A stretch of 64,000 nucleotides of DNA from Puffinus mauretanicus (Eukaryota > Chordata > Aves > Procellariiformes > Procellariidae): the NCBI GenBank assembly GCA_023333565.1, contig JAJKFH010004053.1, forward strand, positions 62,001-126,000, in the 5' to 3' direction. The notes beneath the pieces were generated by a model. That model was given only the letters and a program-made list of their open reading frames with translations. It was not told the origin of the DNA and did not search any database. Position 1 is the stretch's first letter. The number at the start of each line of letters is the position of its first letter. Positions 37,493-48,173 of this stretch are shown here, piece by piece. The position numbers were made by a program, and so were the translations under genes.

Positions 37493-40400
37493 GATGGTAC
37501 ATTTACTTGAGTTAGGCTTTCATAAATGTTGGACAAGAGGAATGAAAAAATGCCCTAGTAAATGGTGAATAAAATCAACAGCTAAATGCTTAAGGCACAG
37601 ATTTTTAGAATTCTAGAGTCAGTTATCTAACTAACTTATGTGTTTTAATGAGATGTGGCACTTCAATTCCCTTTAAAAACAATAAACCCCACTCTAAGCT
37701 GTTTTTTTTCACGTCTTCAAGTAGTAACAATTATCGGTAATAAGTCAGTACTCCTATTGACATCAATGGGAGAAGAGAGTGCGAGGAAATATTAAGATTG
37801 TAGACAAAAAAAGTCTTGTATAATTATTCTATATTTGGAATCTTGCATTGCAATAAGTAGGTTAAGCTTTTCAATGCTAATAGCTAATACAACCTCCATC
37901 ATAAACCTTCCTTCATCCGAAGTCATCAGACAATGAAATTTACTGTCCCTGTTTAGCGAGGAGGAGAGGAAGCCACTTGCTATAAAGTATCTGAGGTGAA
38001 CTTGTTTCTTTTTACTCGTAAAGTGTAGCTCTTGCACAGACGGTTGAGAAGATGCAGAATATTATAGTCCTCCAGTGTTTAATTGTTTCTGTCTGCCCTG
38101 GAATTTAAAGAGAATTTAGGATGTTTTTGGCAGTCGCTTTCCCTCTATAATCAGGTTGCTATGGTAAACCTATTATTCTAGACAAAGAAAGGGTATGTTT
38201 AGTAAAGTGCTGATCCCTTTTCAGTATAATGTGAGCTTCAAATTACTTTTGAACGATTGAATTTGTATGGTAAGTATTTTATCAAAATAACTAAGAGAAG
38301 AAGGTCACAGAAGAAGGTGTTGCTTCTGTTATTTCAGTAGCAGATACACCTGACAAAATAGTATGGCTGAAGAAAGCTTACCCTGCAAATACCTACTCCT
38401 GGTTTTCCCAGGGAAGCAACCTGAAATTTATCATTACAGAATGCTAATAATTGTTGTGTTTATCTATATGGCGATAAACTGAGCCTTTGAAGTCTACATT
38501 CTCTACATTCTATGTAGTTAGCTGTTCAGAAGCAAAAGGACTTCAATTCTCTGTTAAATATCTCCACAGAGTGAGCCCACCTTACATAATCTAACCAAAA
38601 TCTCAGTACTTTTGGAGGTACAATATACTTTTGAAGCCAGTACAAAGTTGCAATTACTTAGTGCCACCACTAAATTCACTTCTCATGTTCCTAGTGCTGA
38701 TTTTGTCACGTTTGTAAAAGGAAAGGAATGATGAACTAATAATTTGAGTATCAATTTCACAGCAGTGTACTAAACTACTATAACTGTATCTTTGAATACT
38801 TAAAAGTAAAGACATAGCTCAGAAAATTCCTTTTCCAGAGCGCTTACTGACCGAGGTTTCTGTCCATTTTCAGGACACTTTCAGTTCTGCTGAGGTCCAT
38901 AGTTGGCTGATCTAAATCATACCCTGAGCTTAGGTGGGAGCCAGACAAAATACAATACGAGGCACAAATACCAACAAGGAATTTGGGCTTTTTGAATATA
39001 CGTGTTGGTGTTTTATTCATTAGCTAAGACGAGAAGATTGAGAAAGTAGGGCCTAAATTCCCTTTGTGTTTGATTTTGAGAAGCTTGTATCTCTCACATG
39101 ACAAAAATGTGCCCTATCTGCCTAGGGGATGGGATTTCATCAGTTTTTTTGCTGGTGAAACTGTTGCACATTAACTAAAATGAATAAATATTAATTGCAG
39201 CAGGGACTGAGAGGAACCTGTTCCCATTCCAGTGCAAGTGCCCAGCCACTGGGCTCTCAGGTCATTCTGACTTATTAAATTAAGCATTACAGAAGGTAAT
39301 ACTTAATTACAGAACATGCAGGAGCCTCATTACAGGACCTTCCTTTGCTCGTCCCTCTGGAGGATTTTCCATCTCTGCTGACTCCTCTCTTTAAAGCAAC
39401 TTGCTTAAGCTGATCTTATTGTCCTTCAGGCATCCTCCTTATTATAGCATTAGCTGGCTAGGATACCACTGTTAAAGATGGTTCTTTTGTTTATTTTATA
39501 CAGAATTCACAACAGATGGGTACTGTTCATTAGGTACCTATCTGCCTACGGGTGACCGACTGTGCTTTGGGACACTGTGATGTGACATTTTTGTAAAAGT
39601 AGCCAGGTTGTCTAAAGTGGATGCATAGGAAGAGACTGTGAGAGCCCAAACAGTGACAAGTTGGACTCATTAAAAGTCTCTGTATATTTAAGTACTAAGA
39701 AATAATTTTGTTCCAGTTGCTAATGTAACTGTCCTTGGCAAATAATTAGAGAATGCAGGCAAATAACATCAGTCATTCTGTAGGCAATCATATCTTAAAT
39801 GTTGATGTGATTACCAAATACATCTGTATTTCATGATGTGGTAGATGCACCTTCTATAATAAGTTTTTTTCTGGAACAAACATCCTCATATAATTGCCAG
39901 TGCAACATGGTTTTAAAACTATGTATATGATAAAGGTATCATGAAGTATTTGCTGTTAATTCTCTCTATCAGCATGTCTTTTTTAAGATTCTTGCACTTT
40001 AAGTTGATCATAAAATGTCCTTCTAGACTGAATCCTGGCACATAGGATGTCAGCTCGAAAGTGCAATGTACATTGATGCTTGGGACGATGAAGAGTATGG
40101 CCGCTATAAAATGAGCTGGCAATTTTTCCATAAGTAATAAGATCCCCTCCCTACTCCAACTTAATTGGATTGTTTTTTTTTTTAAAACATCAAATATAAA
40201 AAATTTAGGTTAGAAGTTGAAAGAAAAATAGAATAATAATGATCTGGCAGTACATTGACCTAAAAGGTTTTATTGTCACAAAACCTGCAGTTAGAAAAGC
40301 CCCACTGTTCTCCTTAACAGTCCTTTTCTATTCAGCAAAATATTTCAGCAAATGCTGAAAAAATATTGGGAATGCTGAACTGTTTGGTTACATAATGAAA

Positions 40401-41462
40401 GGCTGCACTTGAAGGATTTTTTTGCTTTGTAGCTATAGTTGCTCCTACTGTAAATTCAGGTTCTGCAGTCAGTAGAGCTGTGTCCAGGCCCAGGTTGAGT
40501 GTCACTGCTGCTATGATTAAATTAGCTGGAGAGGAACAGGCTTTTCTGCATCCTAATCCATGTCTCTGGTGGCCCTTTTTTACACACAATATCTTTTCCC
40601 AAGCTCATCAAATGTATTACTTTGATCCACGGTTTGTGTCACATTTAGAGCATTCTCACAGTGGCATCGCATTAAAACAACTTGAAAAAATACGGAGGCA
40701 AACTCTTAGAAGTTAGGAAATAACAAAACCAAGGTTACCTTGAACTGAGTCTGTCTCATATATGTGCAACGTAACACTATCCTTGAGCCTAGTTTTTTTC
40801 ACATCTGACCATTTAATACTTACTGCTTTGAGGGCTTTGGAGTGGAAGACCTGTGGGAGTTGGGCTGAGTGTATTCCCCCTTTAAGCTCTGGGGAGTTCT
40901 CCTGTGAACAGGTTGATGGAAGGGAAGACCTCTGACAGAGGTTGTGCTTTCGACTTCTATTTCCTCAGGTCTAGACACGAAAAATCATAGGGATTTTTTG
41001 CTTTCCAAATGCCTAACAGAGTATTTGAAGAGTATTTCTACATGAATAGACAGTATCTTAGATAGCCCTGTGCATAGACTAGTTAATTCTAATCACATTC
41101 ATTTTGGAGTTTCTGAGGTATGTGCTAAATATTTTAGATCAGTTATAGAGGTTAATTATGCAGTTAAACATGTGCCATAGCTCTGTTATGCAAAGTTGAG
41201 ATATGAAAAACATACAGTGCCAATGATTATTCTTGCTGTTTCCACCAAGACATAACAGTGATATACTTTGCTCCTAGTTGCCATGGAGGAGGGATAGTTT
41301 GGTTTTTTTTCTTTTTTAATAGCATTTATGTGCATACTTTAATTAATACAGAGTGACTTATAGTTTGTCTTTGGGGGGGGTAGGGTGTCGAATAAGTTTA
41401 GGTTTTTATTACCTTTATTTTACTTTACTGAAATCATGACTAACAATTGTTTATTCTTACAG

Positions 41463-41579
41463 GGAGATGTGAATGTGGCCAATGCACTTGTTTCCCTCCA
41501 GGAGACAACAGAGTTCATGGCAAAAACTGTGAATGTGATGATCGACAGTGTGAAAATGCAGATGGCGACGTCTGCGGGG
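41463..41579 (+). CDS. ITGBL1: ITGBL1 internal coding exon, I-EGF repeat 7 (probably exon 8 of 11)
   Basis: The exon encodes 39 codons of ITGBL1, a secreted protein made of ten integrin-type EGF repeats with no integrin head or membrane segment. The first two bases complete a glycine codon begun in the previous exon (phase 1). The frame then reads [20 protein letters not shown], followed by NCECDDRQC and DGDVCG, with eight cysteines in the I-EGF pattern. It closely matches the vertebrate ITGBL1 segment with the CTCYPPGDRRVYGK-type signature, as I recall that sequence. The acceptor is a T-rich tract ending in ACAG at 41459-41462. The donor is GTATGC at 41580. The last base G is the first base of the glycine codon finished by the exon at 56474. 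The repeat number is inferred by counting back from the C-terminus of the ten-repeat family protein. A pentanucleotide microsatellite begins 13 bp past the donor. Confidence 0.95.
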
Positions 41580-41592
41580 GTATGCATTCACA

Positions 41593-41740
41593 TAATGTAA
41601 TGTAATGTAATGTAATGTAATGTAATGTAATGTAATGTAATGTAATATAATATAATATAATATAATATAATGTAATATAATACAACATAACATAATATAA
41701 TATAATATAATATTAATATAATATAATATAATATAATAAA
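41593..41740. repeat. (TAATG)n / (TAATA)n pentanucleotide microsatellite
   Basis: About ten perfect TAATG units (41593-41642) are followed by TAATA units with occasional interruptions to about 41740. It starts 13 bp after the ITGBL1 splice donor at 41580. The minus-strand open frames rich in H, Y, I and L across it are repeat artefacts. Confidence 0.95.
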
Positions 41741-43912
41741 TATTATAAAATCTTGACTATCTATAACTTTGTTCCCCCTGATTTTATAATGTAATGTCAC
41801 TATAGACTATTAACATAAGTGATTAATTATAATAGTTTATAGATTTTTGTAAGAAACAAGCTATATAAGTATTGAATGTTAGTGAATATTTATTTTAAAA
41901 CTTCAGAAACACTAGCAATGAAGTAGATTAAATACACCTAATAACATAAATATAAGTGTTGTAGTATATCCCAAATTCCATCAGTGTTCATTAGAGAAGA
42001 ATACAGACACTTAAAGGAAAACCTGAAAAATTAGGTAATTTTACTTTGTATTTAGTACAGTTGATGTTTTACTGAGAATGTTGTATTTTACCTGAAGTTA
42101 GTAATGACCAGCAATACTTCTGAATATTTCATATTCACTGACAGTCATCTGTTTTCTAAAGAAGTAGTAAAAATATATTATGAAAGAATCTAAAATGCCT
42201 GAGATACACTGTCATGGTAATTGTACATGCAGATGGTTTATTTTAATGTTGACAGTGAAAATCTTATTTGTTGATTTTTCAGTAATGTATGTTGGTGTTA
42301 AGCAGTATTTCAAGTTAGTTTTAGATATGTAAATGCATACATACCATATGGTATTTTAAAATCAGGTGAGTAGTATTTGTCCTAAATGATCTCTTTCTAG
42401 ATTTTATTGGCTTTATTTTTAGAATTACTCTTTGATTCTTAATATTAACAAAGTAATGGGTATGAACAATGGCACGTTTTATTATATTCCTTATTTCTAA
42501 GTAAGAAAAAACCATACTGCTTAATCTTTGCGTACATAAAAAATTCTGACTACAGGAAATAGTTCTTCGAGGTCTCTGCGGTGCAGAATGTAGGCATATA
42601 TGCCTACATGTCTAACCAACCATAATAACAGTTTATAACATTCAATGCAAGTCAATAATATGAATGTGTAGATAAAGAATAATTTGAAATTTAATTTTGT
42701 TTAAAGGACATGAAAGCAGATAAAAGCACTGAAAAGCTGGGTCATATTTGTTATAAATTAAGTAGCTGGGAACAAAAATTCATCATCTTTCATGATTAGA
42801 AATATCTCTACCGTTTATGTCATTCATATTTTACATTATTCAGTTACAATGTTTCAATGTTAATACTGCTAATTATACTGCACATTTTGGAAATTATAGA
42901 CAAAGATTCCATTTTTCCTTATTAGGAAGGATACAGGGATAATTTTAATTTTTGTTGCAGCCTAGAGCACCTCACACTTAAATGAATAATCCCGTCAACA
43001 CTTGAGCCAGTGTCCAATTTTTTACTGTGCAGGAGACACTCTAGGTTACACTATTACCTGAATAAATTCTCCCCTTTAGTCTAAATAGCTTTGTCCAAAG
43101 AGAATGGCAGAAAATAATTAATTAATTTAAAGACCATATGCTTTAAGTTTGTTTTCCAAATTTTGAAACAACAAATAGAAAGGAAAGCCAACTCATGAAC
43201 GTATGAATCAGTTGTAGTCTCAAGCAAGCTCAAGTTCTCCACTTTCATTCAAGCTATTACTTTAGTTACCAATGATTCTCTGCAGGTGAAAGGAATTATA
43301 TGGGAAAATGCAATTCAAGTGACTGTGACCCGTTTGAAATTGCACTGCACAGCATCTGTTGAAGAAGGCCCACCCTGTGGGCTGTTCCAGGGAACTGAGC
43401 TTATTCTTAATTCTTTACCCAAAATCATAGAATAAGCACCAAATCAGGAATCCTGTTGTCCTGGGCTTTCTTGTAAGTAAAGGGAGAAGAGGAAGCATGG
43501 CATAAGGTAATGATTAAATCCACCAAGATCTGAGCTCACCTCTGAAGTGCATCAAAGGAGACTAGAGCATCTTTGCTCAATCACAGCTGTTTGAACTTGG
43601 TGAGGTGAAGCTGGTCTCTAGAGTTTTAGTCTCCCATTAGAAGTCATACCACTACTAATACCGTCCTCTAAAAATTGTTGGATTTCTGTAGTACATCTGT
43701 TGGGAGATTATTTTTTCATATTCTTGATATTTTAGTTCTTGTTCTGTCTATCATATTTCTAAATATAATTTGAGATATTTTTAGATTATTCTAGATTTGG
43801 TTGTAATTTACTCCTTGAAGCACATCCCCCTATTATTATTATTGCATGATTCCCTCTGTTTTCATTCTTTTAGAGCCAAGAACTGGTTTCCCCTTCCTCT
43901 CTTTCTGTTCTT
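41741..43912. other. Intronic sequence without recognised genes
   Basis: AT-rich sequence that appears unique, with a 22-bp palindrome at 42588-42609. Confidence 0.6.
42588..42609. repeat. Perfect 22-bp palindrome
   Basis: The half-site ATGTAGGCATA is followed directly by its reverse complement. Confidence 0.9.
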
Positions 43913-43917
43913 ATGCC

Positions 43918-44461
43918 TGTCCTGGTTTCAGGATAGAGTTAAATTTCTTCCTAATGCTGTGTTTTGGATTTAGTATGAGAAGAATGTTGATAACACACTG
44001 ATGTTTTTAGTTGTTGCTACGTACCCCATAGTCAAGGACTTTTCAGCTTCCCATGCTCTGCCAAGTGCACAAGAGGCTGGGAGGGAGCATGGCCGGGACA
44101 GCTGGCCCAGCTGGCCACGGGGGTATTCCATACCATGTGACATCATGATCAGTATATGAATGGGAGACGTGTTCCAGGAAGTAGTGATCGCTACTTGGTT
44201 ATCGGTCAGCGCGGGTGGTGAGCAATTGCATTGTGCATCACTCATTTTGTATATTCTATCATTATTATTATTACCGTTATTGTTATTGTTATTTTTATTG
44301 TTATTATTTTCCATTCTTTTTCTGTTCTATTAAACTGCCTTTATCTCAACCCGTGAGTTTTCTCACTCTTACCCTTCCGATTCTCTCCCTGTCCCACTGG
44401 GGAAGGGGAGTGAGCGAGCGGCTGTGTGGTGTTTGGCTGCCTGCCGGGTTAAACCACGATA
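43918..44461 (+). mobile_element. Solo LTR of an avian endogenous retrovirus, copy 2
   Basis: The 544-bp element runs from TGTCCTGGTTTCAG to GGGTTAAACCACGATA. It is flanked by a perfect 5-bp duplication ATGCC (43913-43917 and 44462-44466). It contains an ATTAAA poly(A)-type signal at 44329-44334 followed by CTGCCTTTATCTCAACCC. Its middle part matches copy 1 (the GTGAGCAATTGCATTGTGCA segment), so these two appear to be one subfamily. No internal viral sequence is attached. An internal ATT/GTT-rich run at about 44259-44310 is part of the LTR. The open frame at 44215-44820 starts inside it and is not a gene. Confidence 0.93.
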
Positions 44462-44466
44462 ATGCC

Positions 44467-45911
44467 ACGCAAGTGTTTCTTTGTTTGTCTTTCTTTGTCT
44501 GGTTCTTCCATGTGAAATGTGCTGAGATTCAAACAAACATAGATATCCTACTAATCACTCAGTTCTCTCCCATACACCACTTTTCCTTCTCTTGGCTGCT
44601 GGAGCTCTGGAATGGGTCCTTCCCTCTTTCCCCCTCTCTCTCCCTCTTTCCTTTTTTTCTTTTCTTCTTTTTTTTTCTTCTTTTTTTACTGCTGGCAGAT
44701 CCTGAAACCTTATTTTCTTTGAACATCCAGTTTCCATCTGTGCTTCTGATCCACCTGCCTCAAGAGGCCACACCCCACCCCGATAACTTAAGGCAGCACC
44801 TATTTAGGTGTAAGTACTAAGTACAGGAATGTTTATCTTCAGAGAGTCCCCGTCAATCGCAGCTTTCTGTTCACTCACCATTTAGCAAGTGAATTCCCCT
44901 CACCTTCAAACTCATAATGTGAGCCATTTACCCCTTACACATTTTCTGTGACTTTATCTTTCACTGTGGCTTCCACCAACATTTTCACTGAGATGTGTCT
45001 TCCCGCAGTTTCTGACCAAATGTAGGAATTTCTGTCCTTGTTATCCTTTTCAGATCCTCAATAACCTCTGGTGTTACTGATGGCTTCAGCCTTACTCTTT
45101 ACTAATTGTCCGATGTTTTGCTTGGCTATCACTTTCTATCCTGATAACATTTTGAATGTTTCCTTTGATATACAGTATTTCTCATTTCTCAAATTTTTAG
45201 GAGATTCTACCAATTTTAACCTTATTTTCTTTCCCTTTTGCAACTTATCCATTCACAGAACTTCTCTCATTAATTTTGCACTAGTGGCACGCACATCTCT
45301 CTCCCTTTTGGGTTTATCCATGCTTCCATCTCAGCCTGAACCTCTTGACATCTCTTGCTGAACTGCTTATTCCTTCCTCTTTCCTTCTCCTCTTTTAATT
45401 ACTATTTTTCTACCACTGTTGCTACCTAAGCAATCACTGTCAGGACATAAGCCCTTGCTAGTAACTCTGGCTTCAGAGAATTGTAAGCTGGACTTTGTGA
45501 ATGTGCAGAGTCTGACAGTGAGCACTGAGTGCTTGTAAAGCACAAGGAAGGAAGACCAGTGTTTTCAGATTAAATGCATGCTGAAACGAGAAATGTGAAT
45601 GACAACCTAAATTATTTGAATAAGATTGTTACTGGCCTCCTCTGACCAGCAGAGATTGATTAACAGCTTGCTTTCCAGACCAGCTGACACGCGATGGTAG
45701 AAAGACATGAGGTGAAACATATGATAAATTAGGGTGCAACTCAGTGAGACCCTATTACCATGTTTCTGCATGATTGTAGTGAGTCATTCACTTAAAAATT
45801 CAGCTGTCCATCATTGCAGTACCAGGAATAGAGACATTACGTTTCCACAAAGACAGAGGTTGCAGGAGGACTTGGCATGGATTCCACAGCACTCTGCTGT
45901 TAAAAATGGAT
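44467..45911. other. Intronic sequence without recognised genes
   Basis: Contains the 71-bp pyrimidine tract at 44617-44687 and generally T/C-rich sequence. No domain is visible in the short open frames. Confidence 0.6.
44617..44687. repeat. Pure pyrimidine tract (71 bp)
   Basis: An uninterrupted C/T run on the plus strand, CT-rich at first and T-rich later. Confidence 0.92.
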
Positions 45912-46490
45912 TCATAGAACCATGGAATCATAGAATAGTTTGAGTTGGAAGGGACCTTTAAAGATCATCCAGTCCAACTCTCCTGCTGTGGGCAGGGGTG
46001 CCTTTCACTAGATCAGGTTGCTCAAAGCCCCATTCAACCAGATCTTGAACACAGCTTCTCTGGGCAACATGTTACAGTGTCTCAACACCCTCATAATACA
46101 CAATTTCTTCCTAATGTCCAATCAAAATCTACCCTCGTTCAGTTTAAAATCATTGCCCCTTGTCCTGTTACTACAGGCCTTGGAGAAAAGTCTTTCTCCA
46201 TCTTTCTTATAAGCCCCCTTTAAGTATTTAAAAGGCCACAATAAGGCTTCCCTGGAGCCTTCTCTTCTCCAGGCTGAACAACCCCAACTCTCTCAGTCTT
46301 TCTTCACAGGAGAGGTGTTCCATCCCCCTGATCATTTTTGTGGCCCTTCTCTGGGCCTGCTGTAACAAGTCCATGTCTTTCTTGTACTGGGGAACCCAGA
46401 GCTGAATGCAGTACTCTAGGCTGCAAGAGCAGAGTGGAGGGGGAGAGGAGGGGGAGAACCATCTCCCTCGACCTGCTTGCCAGGTCCTTC
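45912..46490 (-). mobile_element. CR1 LINE 3' fragment (about 580 bp)
   Basis: The plus strand begins with ATCATAGAAT-type copies and GAGTTGGAAGGGACCTTTAA. It passes through CCCCTTGTCCTGTTACTACA and CTTCTCCAGGCTGAACAACC, and ends near ATCTCCCTCGACCTGCTTGC. This is the reverse complement of the C-terminal part of CR1 ORF2 plus its 3' end. It is the longest 3' CR1 fragment on the minus strand here. It is broken by indels and not coding. Confidence 0.95.
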
Positions 46491-47562
46491 CTTCGTCTTC
46501 CCCTTCCTTTGTCTATGCCTCTGCACAGAGACTTAATATGCTATGGCTGGAGGAGGCATCTCATACAGCCTTTTTGAGATTGGTATGTTCTACCTAAAGA
46601 CCCATTCCCTACAGTTCAGTTTTTTTCAATGACATAAGATTTGCCCAGGTGTATCGCGGTGTTGATCCACAGCAATATTTAACATAATGGGTTTTTTGGC
46701 TTCACTTGGTACTTTGAGTCTTTCATGTGCAAGTTAAGTTTTTTTGGTGCACACACATGACCAGAGAATCACAGGTTTGCCATCACAAGTTCTTTCTTGG
46801 CATGGCTATGTCACTGATGTACACCAGGCTTGATATTTACTTATCAAGTAAATATCTTACTTGATACTACTTAGATACTTCTCTCTCCTCTGACCTTATG
46901 GCTGTGCTGCTAGTTGCAGATGTGTCCTGAGCCTTCAAGTGTTATTTGTACCCCTACTGTGTCCAGTCATGTTTTTCAGTTGATGTCATCGTTGGCTGCT
47001 CCACCTCACTGAGTTGACTGTTGTCTATTATGTTCTGTTCTCTTTCAGAATTGAGGACAGCAGGCAACAACAATTCAGGACAACTGTAAAGATCAATTTG
47101 AAACTGATTTGATAATGCTCTTAACTCCATTCATTTTGATTTGTCCTCTGGACCACTATTGGCCTAGCTGTGAGTTCTTGTCACAGTAAAGTAGCAACAG
47201 TTGAAGGAATAAAACAGAAGCCTTTTGGGTCCTCTGCATGCTACTGGTTGGTGCAGGATAATGCTGCTTAAAAACCCTAAAAACAAACCCAACAAAAGTA
47301 GTAAAAAATTGGTTGAAGCTCCACACAAGTTCATCACTAAAGTTACTAGCAAAGGTTGAAACTCATAACAGGTAACTCTTAGCAAGGCCCTTACATATTT
47401 CTAGGGATGCTCCCATTTTGTTTTATGTCAGTATTTCAATCTGTTCTTCATATAGTGGGCCACCAATTAGAAAATCATCTTTGATAAGACCTTTTAATAT
47501 TTAGTCATGGATGTTTGCACTGTCCTCAACACTAAGAAACAAATAAGCCTCTGGTCATCCCA
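46491..47562. other. Intronic sequence without recognised genes
   Basis: I see nothing beyond ordinary sequence that appears unique. Confidence 0.55.
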
Positions 47563-47567
47563 GTAAG

Positions 47568-48168
47568 TGTCATGGTTTAACCCCAGCTGGCAACTAAGCA
47601 CCACACAACCGCTCGCTCACTACCCCCACTCTGGTGGGATGGGGAGAAAATCAGAAGAGTAAAAGTGAGAAAACTCGTGGGTTGAGATAAAGACACTTTA
47701 ATAGGTAAAGCAAAAGCTGCGCATGCAAGCAAAGCAAAACAAGGAATTCATTCACTACTTCCCATCAGCAGGCAGGCATTCAGCCATCTCCAGGAAAACA
47801 GGGCTCCATCACGCGTAACGGTGACTTGAGAAGACAAAATGCTGTCACTCCGAACGTTCCCCCTTCCTCCTTCTCAGCTTTGTGTGCTGAGCATGACGTC
47901 ATATGGTATGGGATATCCCTTTGGTCAGCTTGAGTCAGCTGTCCCAGCTGTGTCCCCTCCCAACTTCTTGTGCACCCCCAGCCTCCTCGCTGGTGGGGTG
48001 GGGTGGGGTGAGAAGCAGAAAAGGCCTTGACTCTGTGTAAGCTCTGCTCAGCAATAGCTAAAACATCCCTGTGTTATCAACAACTCTGTTTCCAGCACAA
48101 ATCCAAACCATAGCCCCACACTAGCTACTGTGAAGAAAATTAACTCTATCCCAGCCAAAACCAACACA
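47568..48168 (-). mobile_element. Solo LTR of an avian endogenous retrovirus, copy 3 (related subfamily)
   Basis: The 601-bp element runs from TGTCATGGTTTAACCCCAGC to CCAGCCAAAACCAACACA. The flanks are GTAAG (47563-47567) and GCAAG (48169-48173), a probable 5-bp duplication with one change. Both termini and the TCGTGGGTTGAGATAAAGAC segment match copies 1 and 2. The middle (with GGGCTCCATCACGCGTAACG) is different, so it represents a related but distinct subfamily. A GGGGT run at 47994-48011 lies inside. No internal viral genes are present. Confidence 0.92.
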
Positions 48169-48173
48169 GCAAG

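Larger units (their letters stand above)
1..41462 (+). other. ITGBL1: ITGBL1 intron upstream of the repeat-7 exon (5' end outside window)
   Basis: I found no segment encoding the CxCGxC(x)C pattern expected for earlier ITGBL1 repeats. In particular nothing resembles the preceding repeat, which should end in a CSGRG-type junction. The region ends in a good acceptor (polypyrimidine plus ACAG at 41459-41462). It is AT-rich and holds six CR1 fragments, one solo LTR, a second LTR-like segment and simple repeats, listed separately. The intron assignment rests on gene continuity and would fail if the assembly were chimeric. Confidence 0.75.
34525..41462. other. Intronic sequence without recognised genes up to the repeat-7 exon
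   Basis: The sequence is AT-rich and appears unique. It contains a CpG-dense patch at about 35494-35651, a C-rich run at 35327-35350, a (TTTA)n-like run near 37105-37120 and a short G run near 41373. No other ITGBL1 exon is seen. Confidence 0.6.

Noticed and set aside
41593..41740. Regular array as a possible CRISPR or satellite
   Set aside because: The unit is 5 bp with no spacers; it is a microsatellite in a vertebrate intron.
44215..44820. 201-codon open frame on the plus strand
   Set aside because: It starts inside a solo LTR and runs through a T/C-rich tract. The residues are F/Y/S/L repeats with no domain.
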